Source of the DNA: Excoecaria cochinchinensis
Taxonomy: Eukaryota > Streptophyta > Magnoliopsida > Malpighiales > Euphorbiaceae
Reading direction: 5' to 3'
Length of the DNA: 64,000 bases
NCBI GenBank assembly: GCA_947683425.1
Contig: CANTUQ010000004.1
Location: 36,471,001 to 36,535,000, forward strand
The translations under genes and the position numbers were made by a program. The notes under the pieces were generated by a model. That model was not told the origin of the DNA. It saw nothing but the letters and a program-made list of their open reading frames with translations, and ran no database searches. Shown here in pieces: positions 1-10,256 of the stretch. Positions within the stretch are counted from its first letter, which is position 1. Every line of letters starts with the position of its first letter.

Positions 1-672
1 CCCTTGCGAGTTCTTACCCAGACCCGCTCCCGGGAGAAAGTGCATCTTCTTCATCATATTTACTGCTTGAGGGCTATCCATTGGACCCTGCTCTTCCCCT
101 ATTATTGATACGTAAAAGCCGCTAAATGGCTACTTAGAAATCCCGAAGGCAGACACTTGGTTATCTCTCGCTGCTTTAATAGTCACCACCTCTCCTTCAT
201 GCGATATCCTGATCATTTGGTGTAAGGTAGACGACACTCTACCCAATTTATGGAACCATGGTCTTCCGAATAGAGCTGAGAAATTCGCTGGGATTGATAA
301 AACCACAAACTCTGCCTCCATTTCAATGGGTCTAGTCTTAACCAGGGTTCTTAAGGTTCCCAACGCTTATCTTTGAGAGTTATCATAGGCTGTGATGGTT
401 AAATCAGACTTGCTAAGCATGCTCTCATCTAATCCAAAAGCTTGAAGTGCTACTAGAGGACAAACGTTTATGGATGAACCATCATCAACCATGACACAAG
501 CGGTATGCTTGCCATTTACTTGCACCTTGATGTACAGCATCCGATTGTGATTGCAGCCTTGAACCGCATCAGAGTACACTAATCTCTCTTCTGATCCCCC
601 TTTAACAAGGTCTAACAACTCGGGTGGAGAAATCATGGTGGCCACGGTAGATTCACTTAAAGCTTCTACCAA
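1..672 (-). pseudogene. Aspartic protease and G-patch part of Tat pol, element A
   Basis: One frame runs from 672 to the window edge with two stop codons (367-369 and 130-132). It shows the retroviral-type protease core VMVDDGSSINVCP, with DDG in place of the usual DSG/DTG, preceded by the N-terminal strand and followed by a FGRPWFHKLG segment. Past the second stop the frame continues into MHFLPGAGLGKNSQG, which fits the GLGxxxxG core of a G-patch, an RNA-binding motif found downstream of protease in some Tat-lineage polyproteins. Its role would be maturation of the gag-pol polyprotein in the cytoplasmic particle. The rest of pol lies outside the window. The stops make it non-functional. Confidence 0.8.
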
Positions 673-791
673 CTTCTACCTGTGGGAAGGGGAGTGTCTC
701 AGAAGGTCCCATATGGATATCTGAGCTGTGGTCTTTTTCAACTGCTTGACTATAGAATTCTCTTCCGGCTCCCTTTCTGCTGGTGCTTGCA

Positions 792-2400
792 CTAGGTCCT
801 GCTACTCCCGCTTCTTGTCACAGCCCTTATTTCCTTCCCTTCTCCGTCTGACTCCCACGGATCCGCAGGCATTTTTCCTTCCTCTTCGTCTTCATCTTCT
901 TCTGCACTCTCACTGGTGGACCAACAGTCTATTGCTTCCATAGGCATCCCTTCCTCCCTCGCCACGGGGTGAGTGATAGCAACATATTCATTCCCATACA
1001 AGTCCTGTAGGACATACCACTCGGGTAGACTTTACCCAATCATAAAAATAGGTGGTGGCACAACGTTATAGTCGGACTTCTTCTTGCCCTCTCTCCATTC
1101 AGGATCCATGATCTGCTTACCGTCGATCAGATTCTGAATCTGGTGCCTTAGCATTACGCAATTGTTTATCAAATGCCCAGTATGTTGGTGAAAGGCGCAA
1201 TATTCATGTTCTCTTTGCCCTGGCTGTCCTTGGATCCTAGCTGGCCTGGGTTGCAGGGATTGTAGCTTTCCCTCCTTTATCAATCGCTTTAATACCTAGG
1301 ACAAGGGCCCACCAAGATTTGAGAAGTACCTCTGACTGACCCCTGTTGCCGATACCTCAGCTGTCTTCCCACTTCTATTGCCACTGCTGGAGCCCGCTGA
1401 CCTGGTTGCCCCCTGACTAGTGTAGCCCTTCTTGGCATAAGCCTCATTGCTTGCCTTTCTCAAGAGGTACTCTCCCTCAGCCTCGATAATGATGTCTTTC
1501 AAAGACTCCCAGTCTCTCAGCCCCTTCATTTTTAGTCCATCTCTCAGATACGGGCTCGCATTTTTGATGAACAGACGTATCTGATCCTGAGTATCTGGCT
1601 TCCTTTTCATTTCCATTACTCTGTTTCTCCATCGGGTCAAATACTCATGGAAAAACTCGCCCTCCTTTTGCTGCAATAATTCCAAGTCCTTCAAAGTTAC
1701 TTCCATTCTTGTACTACAATCATACTATCTGAGAAACTCCTCTGTTAGTAAGTCCCAATCCTCTTTCATCCTTCGGTCTAGCCCATGATACCAACCCACT
1801 GCCGAGCTAGTTAAGCTCAGACAAAAGTACTCGATCTTTTGTCTTTTTGTTAAGGTAGTACCCTTCATCACCAGCGAGTACTGTTTAATGTGTGCAGTGG
1901 GATCGAAAGTGCCATCGAACTTGGGAATGTCAGGCATTTTGAAATTCTGAGGGACCAAATCATCACTATCCAGCTCTCGAACTTAGGGTTCATTCCTCCC
2001 CCTACCTTCAACATCCTTGTCATGGCTTCAAACCGCTCCTCCATCTTTCTCCACATAACATCCTCCAGTTTGGGCGACTTCCCTTTCACTACCATCTGTT
2101 CTTCTTGCTCTTCCCATAAGTCAATTTCGGATTTAGGGCCTTCTCTACATTCGATAGGCACTGGCGCTCTTGGCTCAACTGTAGGTGGATCAACCACTTT
2201 GGGGGATCCTCTCTAACAGCCCCTTATTCCACTTGCTCCGTAATTGGAGCGGCAGTCTGTTGCCCAGCAGGTGGGGCCAGGGTAGTGGCAGGGTTACCCA
2301 TCATCGCTATCATTCTAGCCTCAAACTCTTCCAACCTTCTACCTACTTCTTCAGCGAACATCGCCCTAATTGCATCAGAACCACTTGATGGATCCGACAT
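792..2400 (-). pseudogene. gag (capsid/nucleocapsid) of Tat element A, broken
   Basis: The likely ATG is at 2400 (MSDPSSGSDAIRAMF). A coiled-coil-like N-terminus (EEVGRRLEEFEARM) is followed by frameshifts near 2200-2225 and 1930-1975, then one frame from 1958 to 792 with stops at about 1725, 1296 and 1032. The capsid homology region is visible (FCLSLTSSAVGWYHGL, then WDLLTEEFLR), as is a QKEGEFFHEYLTRWRNRV segment typical of plant retrotransposon gag. The nucleocapsid has the Tat-type finger EYCAFHQHTGHLINNC. An acidic linker rich in Glu and Asp (about 900-830) separates gag from protease. Gag would form the particle and bind the RNA. Confidence 0.85.
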
Positions 2401-2424
2401 TCTCGTCTCTATTGATGAATCCAA

Positions 2425-3248
2425 ACTCTGAGGAAATCTTTCTTAGTCGACCGTCGAGACCCCTATACCACCTAGACGAATCTATGATGGTTGCAAAACA
2501 CCTTTGTTAGGATGATGCATGATTGAAGTGCAATGCATGGTCGTGCTGATGTAGCATAGACAAATACATGCAAGCAGATAGATCTTTCCAACCTTTTAAC
2601 TCCCGCACACGAGGTCAAATAGTCTCTTCCTAGGTGGGCTTCATCCGAGGGTTAATGGGGAACCCATCGGACACGTATAGTGCATGGTGAAAAATTGGCA
2701 GCATAACATCTCTAGCTTAATGTACATACGTATGGGTGTTTGGCCATTACATATTTAAACAATTTAACCAAATCAAGATAGACCCAATGGGGCATGAAAG
2801 CCTTTGATAAAGACCATTTAACTTAGTTGATTTTGCTCAATACACGACAGCCTAAATAGCAAGCACGGTATTATGGTACATTTCACCTAGTGGAAGTTTC
2901 TATTGCCATTACATGAGCTTTGGTCAAAGGTGGTGATACTTTAGGGCTACCCAAGCATGGTCCCTACCGACGGGTCTAGCTCATCACGAGCATAGCGACC
3001 AATCGGGTCTCCATTTGATATACCTTTAACAGTATGAGACTTAGGTTGGTGATTATCCTTAACATTTCCCTACAATGAGTGAAAGTAGGGTCGTGTTTTA
3101 GGAATGCACCAGGGTAGATAGGGGACCAACTAACATAATTCTAAGGCTCTAAAATGCAATGCAATTTTTGAAAAGAGATAGAATTTTAAGCTTTAAAAAC
3201 TCAATTATATTTTTAACTAAAAGACTTTCAGAGCAAAGTCACAAACAA
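2425..3248 (-). other. 5' untranslated leader of Tat element A
   Basis: No ORF is supported here. This roughly 800-bp leader between PBS and gag is recognisably the same as the leaders of element B (6228-7276) and element E (56785-57000 and 59765-60395). Shared blocks include the stretch around a GGGACCATGCTTGGGTA word and the run ending in CCATACGTATG. Such leaders usually hold packaging and dimerisation signals; that role is inferred. Confidence 0.7.
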
Positions 3249-3266
3249 TTCCCAGTGGAGTCGCCA
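3249..3266 (-). other. Primer-binding site, tRNA-Arg type, element A
   Basis: Read on the minus strand this is TGGCGACTCCACTGGGAA, one base inside the LTR end. It matches the complement of the 3' end of plant tRNA-Arg(ACG) apart from a few bases, and is the PBS type used by Tat/Ogre elements. The tRNA sequence is recalled from general knowledge, not checked. Confidence 0.85.
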
Positions 3267-3267
3267 C

Positions 3268-4235
3268 TGTGACACGCGCCGAACCTAACAAAGGCCCTCA
3301 TTTGAACCCGCTTTTAGGATTCGAGGGATTGGTTCATGTCTTTTTGATCTTGGGTGCCATGAGATATTTTGGGTGCCTCCTTCCCAATAGAACATTGGAA
3401 AGGATCATCTAGCCTCATTATGCCTTTAGACACCTTTGAGGTATTTTGGACTCGCCACCTAATTTACAAGAAATTGGAAAAGGTCTCTAACCTCTTATTG
3501 GTCTAGACCAGAGATTGGTGTTTGGAACTTCACTCTTATTTATGTTTTGGTTAATTATAAATGAGTTTTTAACTTCCTAAAATTCTATCTCTTATCTCAC
3601 ACGATTAATGCATTTAAATTAAAAGGCGCATTGCAAGCATTCAAAAGGGACAAATAAAAAACTGTAAAGGAAGCGATAAAGGAAAGAAGTAACACGCCAA
3701 GCACACAATTACAAGAGAAATCAGGGCGGAATACAACCCCGATAAAAGAAGATTTAAAAATATAAATTGGGACGGAATACAATCCCAAATAGAAATTAAA
3801 TAATGTTGCCCCGAAATTAATTACAAGGGCCCAAAAGAAAAAACGTGAATATAAATTTAAAACAAACAAATAAAGCCAAACATAAGAAAAACATACATAA
3901 ATCGGGGCATTTGTTTGGTTTAGGAACATTGGTTCCTTCGCACTTATTTTGGAAAGGGATTGAAGAGCTATTTGATTGCTAGTTTGAAAAATCGGGATGA
4001 GTAATCCATTTTTGGAGAAAGTTAACTCTTCGTTTTATTGTGACATTTTACATTCCTTGGCTAAAATGAGGGACATTGGTCCCAAATTTATTAGTAAAAA
4101 TTCCAATTTCATTATAGAAATACTTTGGTAATTTTTTTATCTCACGCGTACATAAATAAAATATTTATTCGCAAACAAACACAACACAAAGAGAGGGAAT
4201 AGGAAAGGTCTCACCAAACGACGTGATCTCCTACA
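3268..4235 (-). repeat. Partial 5' LTR of Tat element A
   Basis: The 3' part of a Tat LTR: it ends in GCGCGTGTCACA next to the PBS and matches the last ~0.95 kb of the LTRs at 22908 and 33818, including the segment ACGTCGTTTGGTGAGACC. It stops at 4235 exactly where the TG of solo LTR S1 begins. The upstream two thirds of the LTR are absent from the window. Confidence 0.85.
3447..4083 (-). other. Conserved hairpin module with PBS-like 11-mer, LTR A
   Basis: On the minus strand: hairpin GGGAC-CAAT-GTCCC (4083-4070), hairpin AGGAAC-CAAT-GTTCCT (3937-3922), hairpin TTGGGA-(10 nt)-TCCCAA (3788-3767), and TGGCGAGTCCA (3457-3447), one mismatch from the first 11 nt of the element's own PBS and 179 bp from the LTR end. 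Confidence 0.75.
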
Positions 4236-6153
4236 TGTAGTGACCCCTCCGCATTGCCATGAGGACACTCACACAATGCAAGTCATAATAAATCTCAGAC
4301 AAAAAATAATATTAAAATGTTAGTAATAATTCTAAAAATTAATCAAATAAAGTCAAAATAAATATAGATCATGTACTTCAAACTTAACATCATATACAAA
4401 TTATAGAAGTTCACTTCAAATCTCCTAACAGAATTTGCATCAGGTCAATATTGAACGAATTCGAAAGTGTTCGATTCATTAAACTTTTAAGTACCTTAGT
4501 CCATTTTCTTATTTATAACCTTAGTCTCTTACATTCCTAAGTGATATCTATTTATTTACTCTTTTACAAACTCTAAACATGTGATGAATATGTCTCATAA
4601 AGTTCCGATGAAGTTCGGGTGTATTTCGGAAGGGAAAACATAACAAAATATACAAACTAGAAGAGGGTAATGGAAGGCAAGGGTTCCTACCAACCAAAAG
4701 GTTCAAAATAAGAAGAAAAACACTTGTCAAGCAGGTTCTATTGCGCTCACAACCATGGTCGCGCTAGCGACAGAAGCCCCCTTCAAGTTTCTCATGAAGA
4801 TAGGTCACAAGACTGCTTTCCACTTCAAACTTCAACCACCTAAATAGAACTCTAAACCTCCTTTTTAGGTAAAATATCCTCTGAAAAAATGATCCTTAGG
4901 ATGATAGCTTGCATATAAAACAAGTTTCAGGTCATTTAAACACCTAAATAATAAGATATGATCAAAACAACCTATACTGCTCCCCTGAACCCGGCCAGAG
5001 AAGATACCTCTTCTTCATGACCACTTTTGGGACACTTAGAGCTAAAATTAGCTCAAGCCTATTTCTAAAATATTTGTAGGAATACGTCTTAGCTTTTAAA
5101 AGGTACTAATATCATACCATTTGGAGTTATAAAACTCTAGATACAGCCTAACAAACAAAAAGTGGTTAGGTGTGTTCTAACACAATTTTTCACCTAAAAT
5201 CCTATTCACATGCACCATTTAACAATTTAAACCAACACTCACTACCATCATCATATATCATCATCAAGACATTCAAGTAACTTATATAACACATGAATAT
5301 ACTGAAACTCATATATAAATAAAGGGTTTCCAAACCTCTTTTCTTTTGCTCCCTAATTGCTCAAATGACTGCACAACCCCTTTGCTTTCTTACTCCTTCT
5401 TTAGCTTCTCTTGTTCCCTCCGAAAAAAACAACCAAAATTCAGAATTACACACACCTCTACTTATCTTTAAGGAGAAGAGGAGAGGAAGAGGGAAAAGAA
5501 CCAACCACTTACCTTTCCCAACCAAATCTAGCATCCAATTACTTGAAACTTGAAAAATCCATCTTAAACTTAAATTACAAGAATTGGCATGAAGAAGGAG
5601 GAGAAGAGGTTCTCTCTCTCTTTTCCCCTCACTTACCCGGCCAAGAATGGCCTAAAAGAAGTCAAAAGGTTTAATTAAGGCCATTAATTCAATCTTATCC
5701 CAAGTGCCACATATCACAATTTTGTTGGTCCCATAAAGATTTTTATGTCAAACATATCTTTTAATCCCTTTTCTTACTTCGTTTCCCTCAATTGGCATTC
5801 AAATTTTCTATTTCATACATTGGCCCACATAATTTAACTAATTCATTCAATTTAATCCATAATTATAAAATGACCAAAATACCCTTACCCTTTACAAATA
5901 AAACGGTCACGTCCTTTATTACAATTAATCACTTCCATAATCCAATTACACATTTTTAATCACCAAAATAATTCTTTTCATGTCTTTTAAGGCACGGCAA
6001 TATAATTATCCAATTTACCGAAACTTGCCGAAACTTTTGAATTAATGACGGTTGTGTCCTTTTTATCACTTCCGTCCCTATCTCAAACACATTTGGCTTT
6101 CGCTACACCCTAAACTTATCCTAATCCGACTAGGGTGTATTCAGGGTGTTACA
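4236..6153 (-). repeat. Solo LTR S1, Tekay-like, without a target-site duplication
   Basis: It begins TGTAGTGACCCC and ends GGGTGTTACA. Internal blocks match solo LTR S4 (for example GTTCGGGTGTATTTCGG near 4610 against 48598, and the run near 5030-5090 against 49005-49070), so it belongs to the same LTR family and reads on the minus strand. The flanking pentamers differ (CTACA left, AGCCC right), so it is not a simple insertion. It holds no supported gene; short reading frames are chance. A palindromic GTCGCGCTAGCGAC lies at 4758-4771. Confidence 0.8.
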
Positions 6154-6208
6154 AGCCCTAAAAGCGGGTCTCACCGATAGGGCCTTGCTGGTTCCGGCGC
6201 GCGTCACA
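6154..6208 (+). repeat. Remnant of the 5' LTR of Tat element B
   Basis: These last 55 bp of an LTR (AAAAGCGGGTCTCACC ... GCGCGCGTCACA) match the end of this element's 3' LTR at 33765-33818. The rest is missing at the boundary with solo LTR S1. Confidence 0.85.
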
Positions 6209-6209
6209 G

Positions 6210-6227
6210 TGGCGACTCCACTGGAGA
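6210..6227 (+). other. Primer-binding site, tRNA-Arg type, element B
   Basis: TGGCGACTCCACTGGAGA lies one base after the LTR end and is near-complementary to the tRNA-Arg 3' end, as in elements A, D and E. Confidence 0.85.
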
Positions 6228-7276
6228 TTTTGTGACTTTGCTCCGAAAGTGTCTTGGTTAAAATGTATAATTGAGTTTTTAAAACTAAAATTCCATCTCT
6301 CTTCTGAAATTGCATTGCATCATGCTAGAGCCTTAGAGTTATGCTAGTTTGGTCCCTCTTTTATCCCGGTGCATTCCGGAAGCACAACCCTACTTTCACT
6401 CATTGTAGGGAAGTGTTAAGGATAATCACCAGCCCAAGCCTAGAACCTTATGGTATATCAAATGGAGACTCGATCAGCCATTATGCTCATGATGAGCTAG
6501 ACCTATTGGTAGGGACCATGCTTGGGTAGCCCTAAAGTATCGTCACCTTTGACCAAAGCTCATGTAATGGCAATAGATACTTTCCCTAGGTGAAATGAAC
6601 AGCAATATAGTGCTTGTGATGTGGGCCATCATGTATTGAACAAAATCAAACGAATTGAGTGGTCTTCCATCAAAGGCTTTCATGCCCCGGTGGGTTCACC
6701 TTAATTTGGTTGAAGTGTTCAAATACATAATGGCCAAAACCCATACGTATGTGCATCCTGAGAGTGTTATGCTGCCGATTTTTCCACCGTGTACTATGCA
6801 TATCCATTGGATTCCCCGTTAATCCATGGATCAAGCCCACTTAGGAAAGAGATAGCACGACCTCATGTGTGGGAGTGATAAGGTTGGAAGAATTTATCTA
6901 CTTGCCTGTGGTTGTGAATGCTGCACAGTATGCTCGTGCATTGCGTATAATTCATACATGTTAATAAAAAAAAAATCATATGCATTTCATTTCGTGTGTG
7001 CGTATATCATTTCGTCTGCATATTATTTTTCACATATACATATCATCTTGCATATGATTTTTCCCATGCATCACATAGTATCATGGTAATCTATTGATCT
7101 TTCACTGATCGAGGACCATCTGCATAGCACGATCATGCATTACATGTCATCCATGCATCATTCTAACTTCTCAATTTTCAACCACTGAGGACCATTTGCT
7201 TGGGTGGTTTAGGGATCCCGATAATTTTCTAAAAAGCAATCAGAGTGCAAATTGGTTGGTAGAGATTTCAAGGTCT
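6228..7276 (+). other. 5' untranslated leader of Tat element B
   Basis: About 1 kb without a supported ORF. It aligns by eye with the leaders of elements A and E, including AAGGATAATCACCAGCCCAAG, which is the site where S5 inserted in element E. Confidence 0.75.
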
Positions 7277-8020
7277 ATGATGGCAGATTTATTGTAAGAA
7301 ACGGGTGCGTTGACAACGCAGGACCTAGATAAGAGGTTTGAGGATTTTGAAAGGAAGATATTAGCCATGATGGAAAATATCACTGCTCAAATGCCACTAA
7401 GAGTCGGGCAACCGCCTGTAGCCCCTGCTGTTGAGCAAGTTGAACTGCCTGTTATGGAAGAGGCTCTTATAGCATCCGCTACCATATGAAAACCAGTTGT
7501 TGTGCATAGAGCAACGACACCTGTTGAGCAGAGAAGAATTTCTTACCCAAAAGATGATTTCATGATGGAGAAAGAGGATGAGCTAATAATTCCTTTGGCT
7601 GCGACAAATAAAATCCCCGAGGTAGAGGATGATAAAATGAAGAAGATAGGAGGGAGGGTTGAAGAGTTTGAAGCTCGGACAATGACTATTATGGAGAATT
7701 TAGTTGCCGCCGAGGTGCCATCCGCCGAGCAACAGCCTACTGCCCCTACCATGCTGCAAAAAGAGCATGATCTGACTAAGAAAGTACATCTACCACCAAC
7801 TGAGTGTAGAGGAGAGTCGCTTGTTGCTCCATCACCTGAGCCAAAAGGCAAAGGGCATGTTTTAGAGGATGGGTTTCTGGTAGTGACACAAGGCCTAAAA
7901 AGAAGGATGGACATCCTCGAAGAAGAGATTTCAAAGTCCAAACTTGCAATTAACCAGGCTGCTTGCAAGGAAGTCTTTGTGAACTTAGAAAAGAGAGGTC
8001 GACCGTATAGGTGTGACAGC
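7277..8020 (+). pseudogene. gag N-terminal part, Tat element B
   Basis: One frame from the ATG pair at 7277/7280 to the Athila insertion at 8020. It has a stop soon after the start (MADLL then TAA at 7292-7294) and a TGA near 7487. It carries repeated KRFEDFERKILAMMENI / GRVEEFEARTMTIMENL segments, an internal repeat of the N-terminal gag coiled-coil motif, followed by a charged linker. The same motif opens gag of A (RRLEEFEARMIAMM) and E (GRFEEPEKKMLAMI). The frame ends EKRGRPYRC where the next element begins, and gag resumes at 14641. Confidence 0.7.
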
Positions 8021-8215
8021 TGATATGAGTCCAAATAGCTCATATTTAATCCATTTTTAGGTTTAAAATAATGTTTATGTATAGTAAATTGTGTTAGAAA
8101 TAGGTATGTTTTATGTTTTTGTTTGAGTTTTGTGTGTGTAGGAGAAAATGGAGAAGAGAAGGAGAAAAAGAGCAGAAATTAGCTAAGGAAGAATCAGTCT
8201 GTCGTGAGCGAGATA
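8021..8215 (+). repeat. Truncated 5' LTR of the Athila-like element
   Basis: It aligns with the start of the 3' LTR (13189 onward) with few differences, up to about GTCGTGAGCGAGA. After that the sequence changes directly to integrase coding, so about 1.25 kb of LTR and all upstream internal sequence are deleted. Confidence 0.9.
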
Positions 8216-8221
8216 AAAACC

Positions 8222-9547
8222 TTTTCGGATGAATCTCTTATGTCTACTGAGCAAGTAAATAGTCCATGGTTTGCAGATTTTGCTAACTTTCTTGCTGCAG
8301 GGATTATACCTAATGATTTGACATAGCAAAAAAAGAAAAAATTCTTTAGTGATGTCAAAAATTATCTTTGGGAAGAACCCTATTTATTTAAGATAAGTGG
8401 GGATGGTATAATATGTAGGTGTGTTAGTGAGGGTGAGTATGTAAACATTTTAACACATTGTCATTCATCTTTGTATTCTGGTCATAATAGTAGTTCTAAG
8501 ACTGCCTTTCATGTGCTAGAATGTGGTTTATTTTGGCCTAATTTATTTCATGATGCTAGGGTCTTTGTAGCTCATTGTGATAAGTGTCAAAGAGCTAGTA
8601 ATTTTGGGAAGAGAGATGAAATGCCTTTGAATAATATCTTTGAAGTGTAGATATTTGATGTGTAGGGAATAGACTTCATGGGTCCTTTTCCTACATCCTT
8701 TGGACAAAACTATATTTTGGTTGGAGTTAATTATGTATCCAAATGGGTTGAAGCCAAAGCAACATCAACTAATGATTCCAAGGTGGCGATCAAATTCTTA
8801 AAAAAGATCTTTTGAAGGTTTGGAGTGTCAAAAGCCATCATAAGTGATGGAGGTAAGCATTTTATTAATCGCTCTTTTGATTCTTTATTGCATAAATATG
8901 GTGTGCATCATAGGGTAGCTACTCCATATCATCCACAAACTAGTGGTCAAGTAGAGGTATCTAATAGGGAACTAAAATGGATCTTAGAAAAAACAGTTTC
9001 TAGCTCTAGGAAGGATTGGGCACATAAACTTAATGATGCATTATGAGCATATCACACAGCATTTAAAGCACCTATTGGAATGACACCATATAGGTTAGTA
9101 TATAAAAAAACTTGTCATTTGCCTGTTGAGTTAGAGCATGGAGCATATTGGGCTATTAGAACTTTAAATTATGACATTAAAGATGCAAGTGTTAAAAGAT
9201 GCTTACAACTTAATGAGCTTGATGAATTAAGACTTCTTTCTTATGAAAATGCTAAAATATATAAAGAAATATCAAAAAAATGGCATGATGCTCATATTAG
9301 TTATAAGAGTTTCAAGATTAGGGATAAAGTCCTATTATATAATTCGAGATTGAAACTCTTTCCTATAAAATTGAGGTCTAGATGGAGTGGACCCTTTGAA
9401 GTCAACCAAGTTTTTGACCATGGTTATTTGGAGCTCAAAAATAGTAAAGGAGAACTATTTAAAACAAATGGTAAAAGATGCAAGGTCTATTTAGAGGAAA
9501 CTTTTCATGGTAAAGAGGTTTCCTATATCTCTTTAAAAGTGGTTTGA
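8222..9547 (+). pseudogene. Integrase of the Athila-like element, five in-frame stops
   Basis: A single frame without frameshift but with stops at 8324, 8648, 8663, 8813 and 9044. The zinc-binding HHCC domain is visible (HCHSSLYSGHN ... HCDKCQR), then the DDE core: Asp in GIDFMGPFP, Asp in IISDGGKHF and Glu in SGQVEVSNREL. The C-terminal domain (VLLYNSRLKLFPIKLRSRWSGPF) is present. Integrase would insert the cDNA in the nucleus. At least two stops fall where the family has Trp (DV-stop-GIDFMG and AL-stop-AYHTAFK), that is TGG to TAG/TGA, as expected from decay of methylated cytosine on the other strand. Protease and RT are missing upstream. Confidence 0.92.
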
Positions 9548-10256
9548 AAGTTACTTGCATGTTATTTTTTTTTTTTGTACTTAGTGTAATTTTAAGTTGT
9601 TTTGTATGTTGTTCATTAGATTTTTGTGTATTTTTGCATTACTATATTACTAATATTGTTTATTTTTGATTCTACAGGGTGTCTTAGATGGTGAGTATTT
9701 CAACTTATTTAAATTTACAGTATTATTTTGAAAAAGAAAAAAAATCTTCTTTGAAAATTACTCATTGTCGCGAGCGCGACAGTAGAGGGAAGATGATTTC
9801 GCAGGTTGCTGTCGCGATCGCGCCTGGCATGTAGCATGCAATAGAAAAATGCTAAGTTAGGTAGTTTCATTCTGTCACGAGCACGACTGAGAAGTGAGAA
9901 AAATTTTAATCGCGTGATCACGATGGATTCGCGAGCAGTTAATTGAGAAATTCGTCTCTATCGCGAGCGCGACAGTGTCGCGAGGTCGCGACAGAGCACG
10001 AAATTTGAAATTTTTTGAATTTTAAACCATTAAAACCCTATAATTTCACTCCCCTATAAAAGCCTAAAGACCTAACTGCAGTTTTTCCTCTTTACTTTTG
10101 AGTGCCTCTCAAATTTTCTTTGGTTTTTCTCTCAAAATTCTCTCAAATCTTCTTCTTCTTCTCTCATATTTCTTCAGTTTCCAGATTTGTTCTTCCTTTA
10201 TTTCTTCTTTGTGAGTTTATTTAGCAGAGTTTCTTTAGATTTCATTCACAATCAAG
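9548..10256 (+). repeat. Spacer with CpG-rich palindromic words, Athila-like element
   Basis: There is no gene. Between 9766 and 9995 the AT-rich spacer contains TCGCGAGCGCGACAG (about 9768 and 9961), GTCGCGATCGCGCC (9811), CACGAGCACGACTG (9878) and GTCGCGAGGTCGCGACAG (9976). The same words recur in this element's LTR at 13370-13650. From 10080 to 10256 a pyrimidine-rich stretch leads to the next ORF. Confidence 0.75.

Larger units (their letters stand above)
1..4235 (-). mobile_element. Tat/Ogre-like Ty3 retrotransposon A, partial
   Basis: In minus orientation this reads: LTR end (4235 to 3268), PBS (3266-3249), untranslated leader, gag (about 2400-792), then protease with a G-patch motif (672-1). 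It leaves the window before reverse transcriptase. The tRNA-Arg-type PBS, the gag zinc finger of form CAFHQHTGH and the leader shared with elements B and E place it in the Tat lineage of Ty3/gypsy. The LTR is cut at 4235 where solo LTR S1 begins. All coding parts contain stops or frameshifts, so it is a fossil. Confidence 0.85.

Noticed and set aside
3261..3266. A tRNA gene at the TGGCGACTCC motifs
   Set aside because: Only the complement of the tRNA 3' end is present; no cloverleaf or A/B boxes are visible.
3267..6153. A single 2.9-kb LTR for element A
   Set aside because: TG...CA ends at 4236 and 6153 and similarity to S4 show a separate LTR from 4236 onward.
9715..9921. Minus-strand ORF across the Athila spacer
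   Set aside because: It overlaps the CpG palindrome cluster, has no homology that I recognise, and is of chance length.
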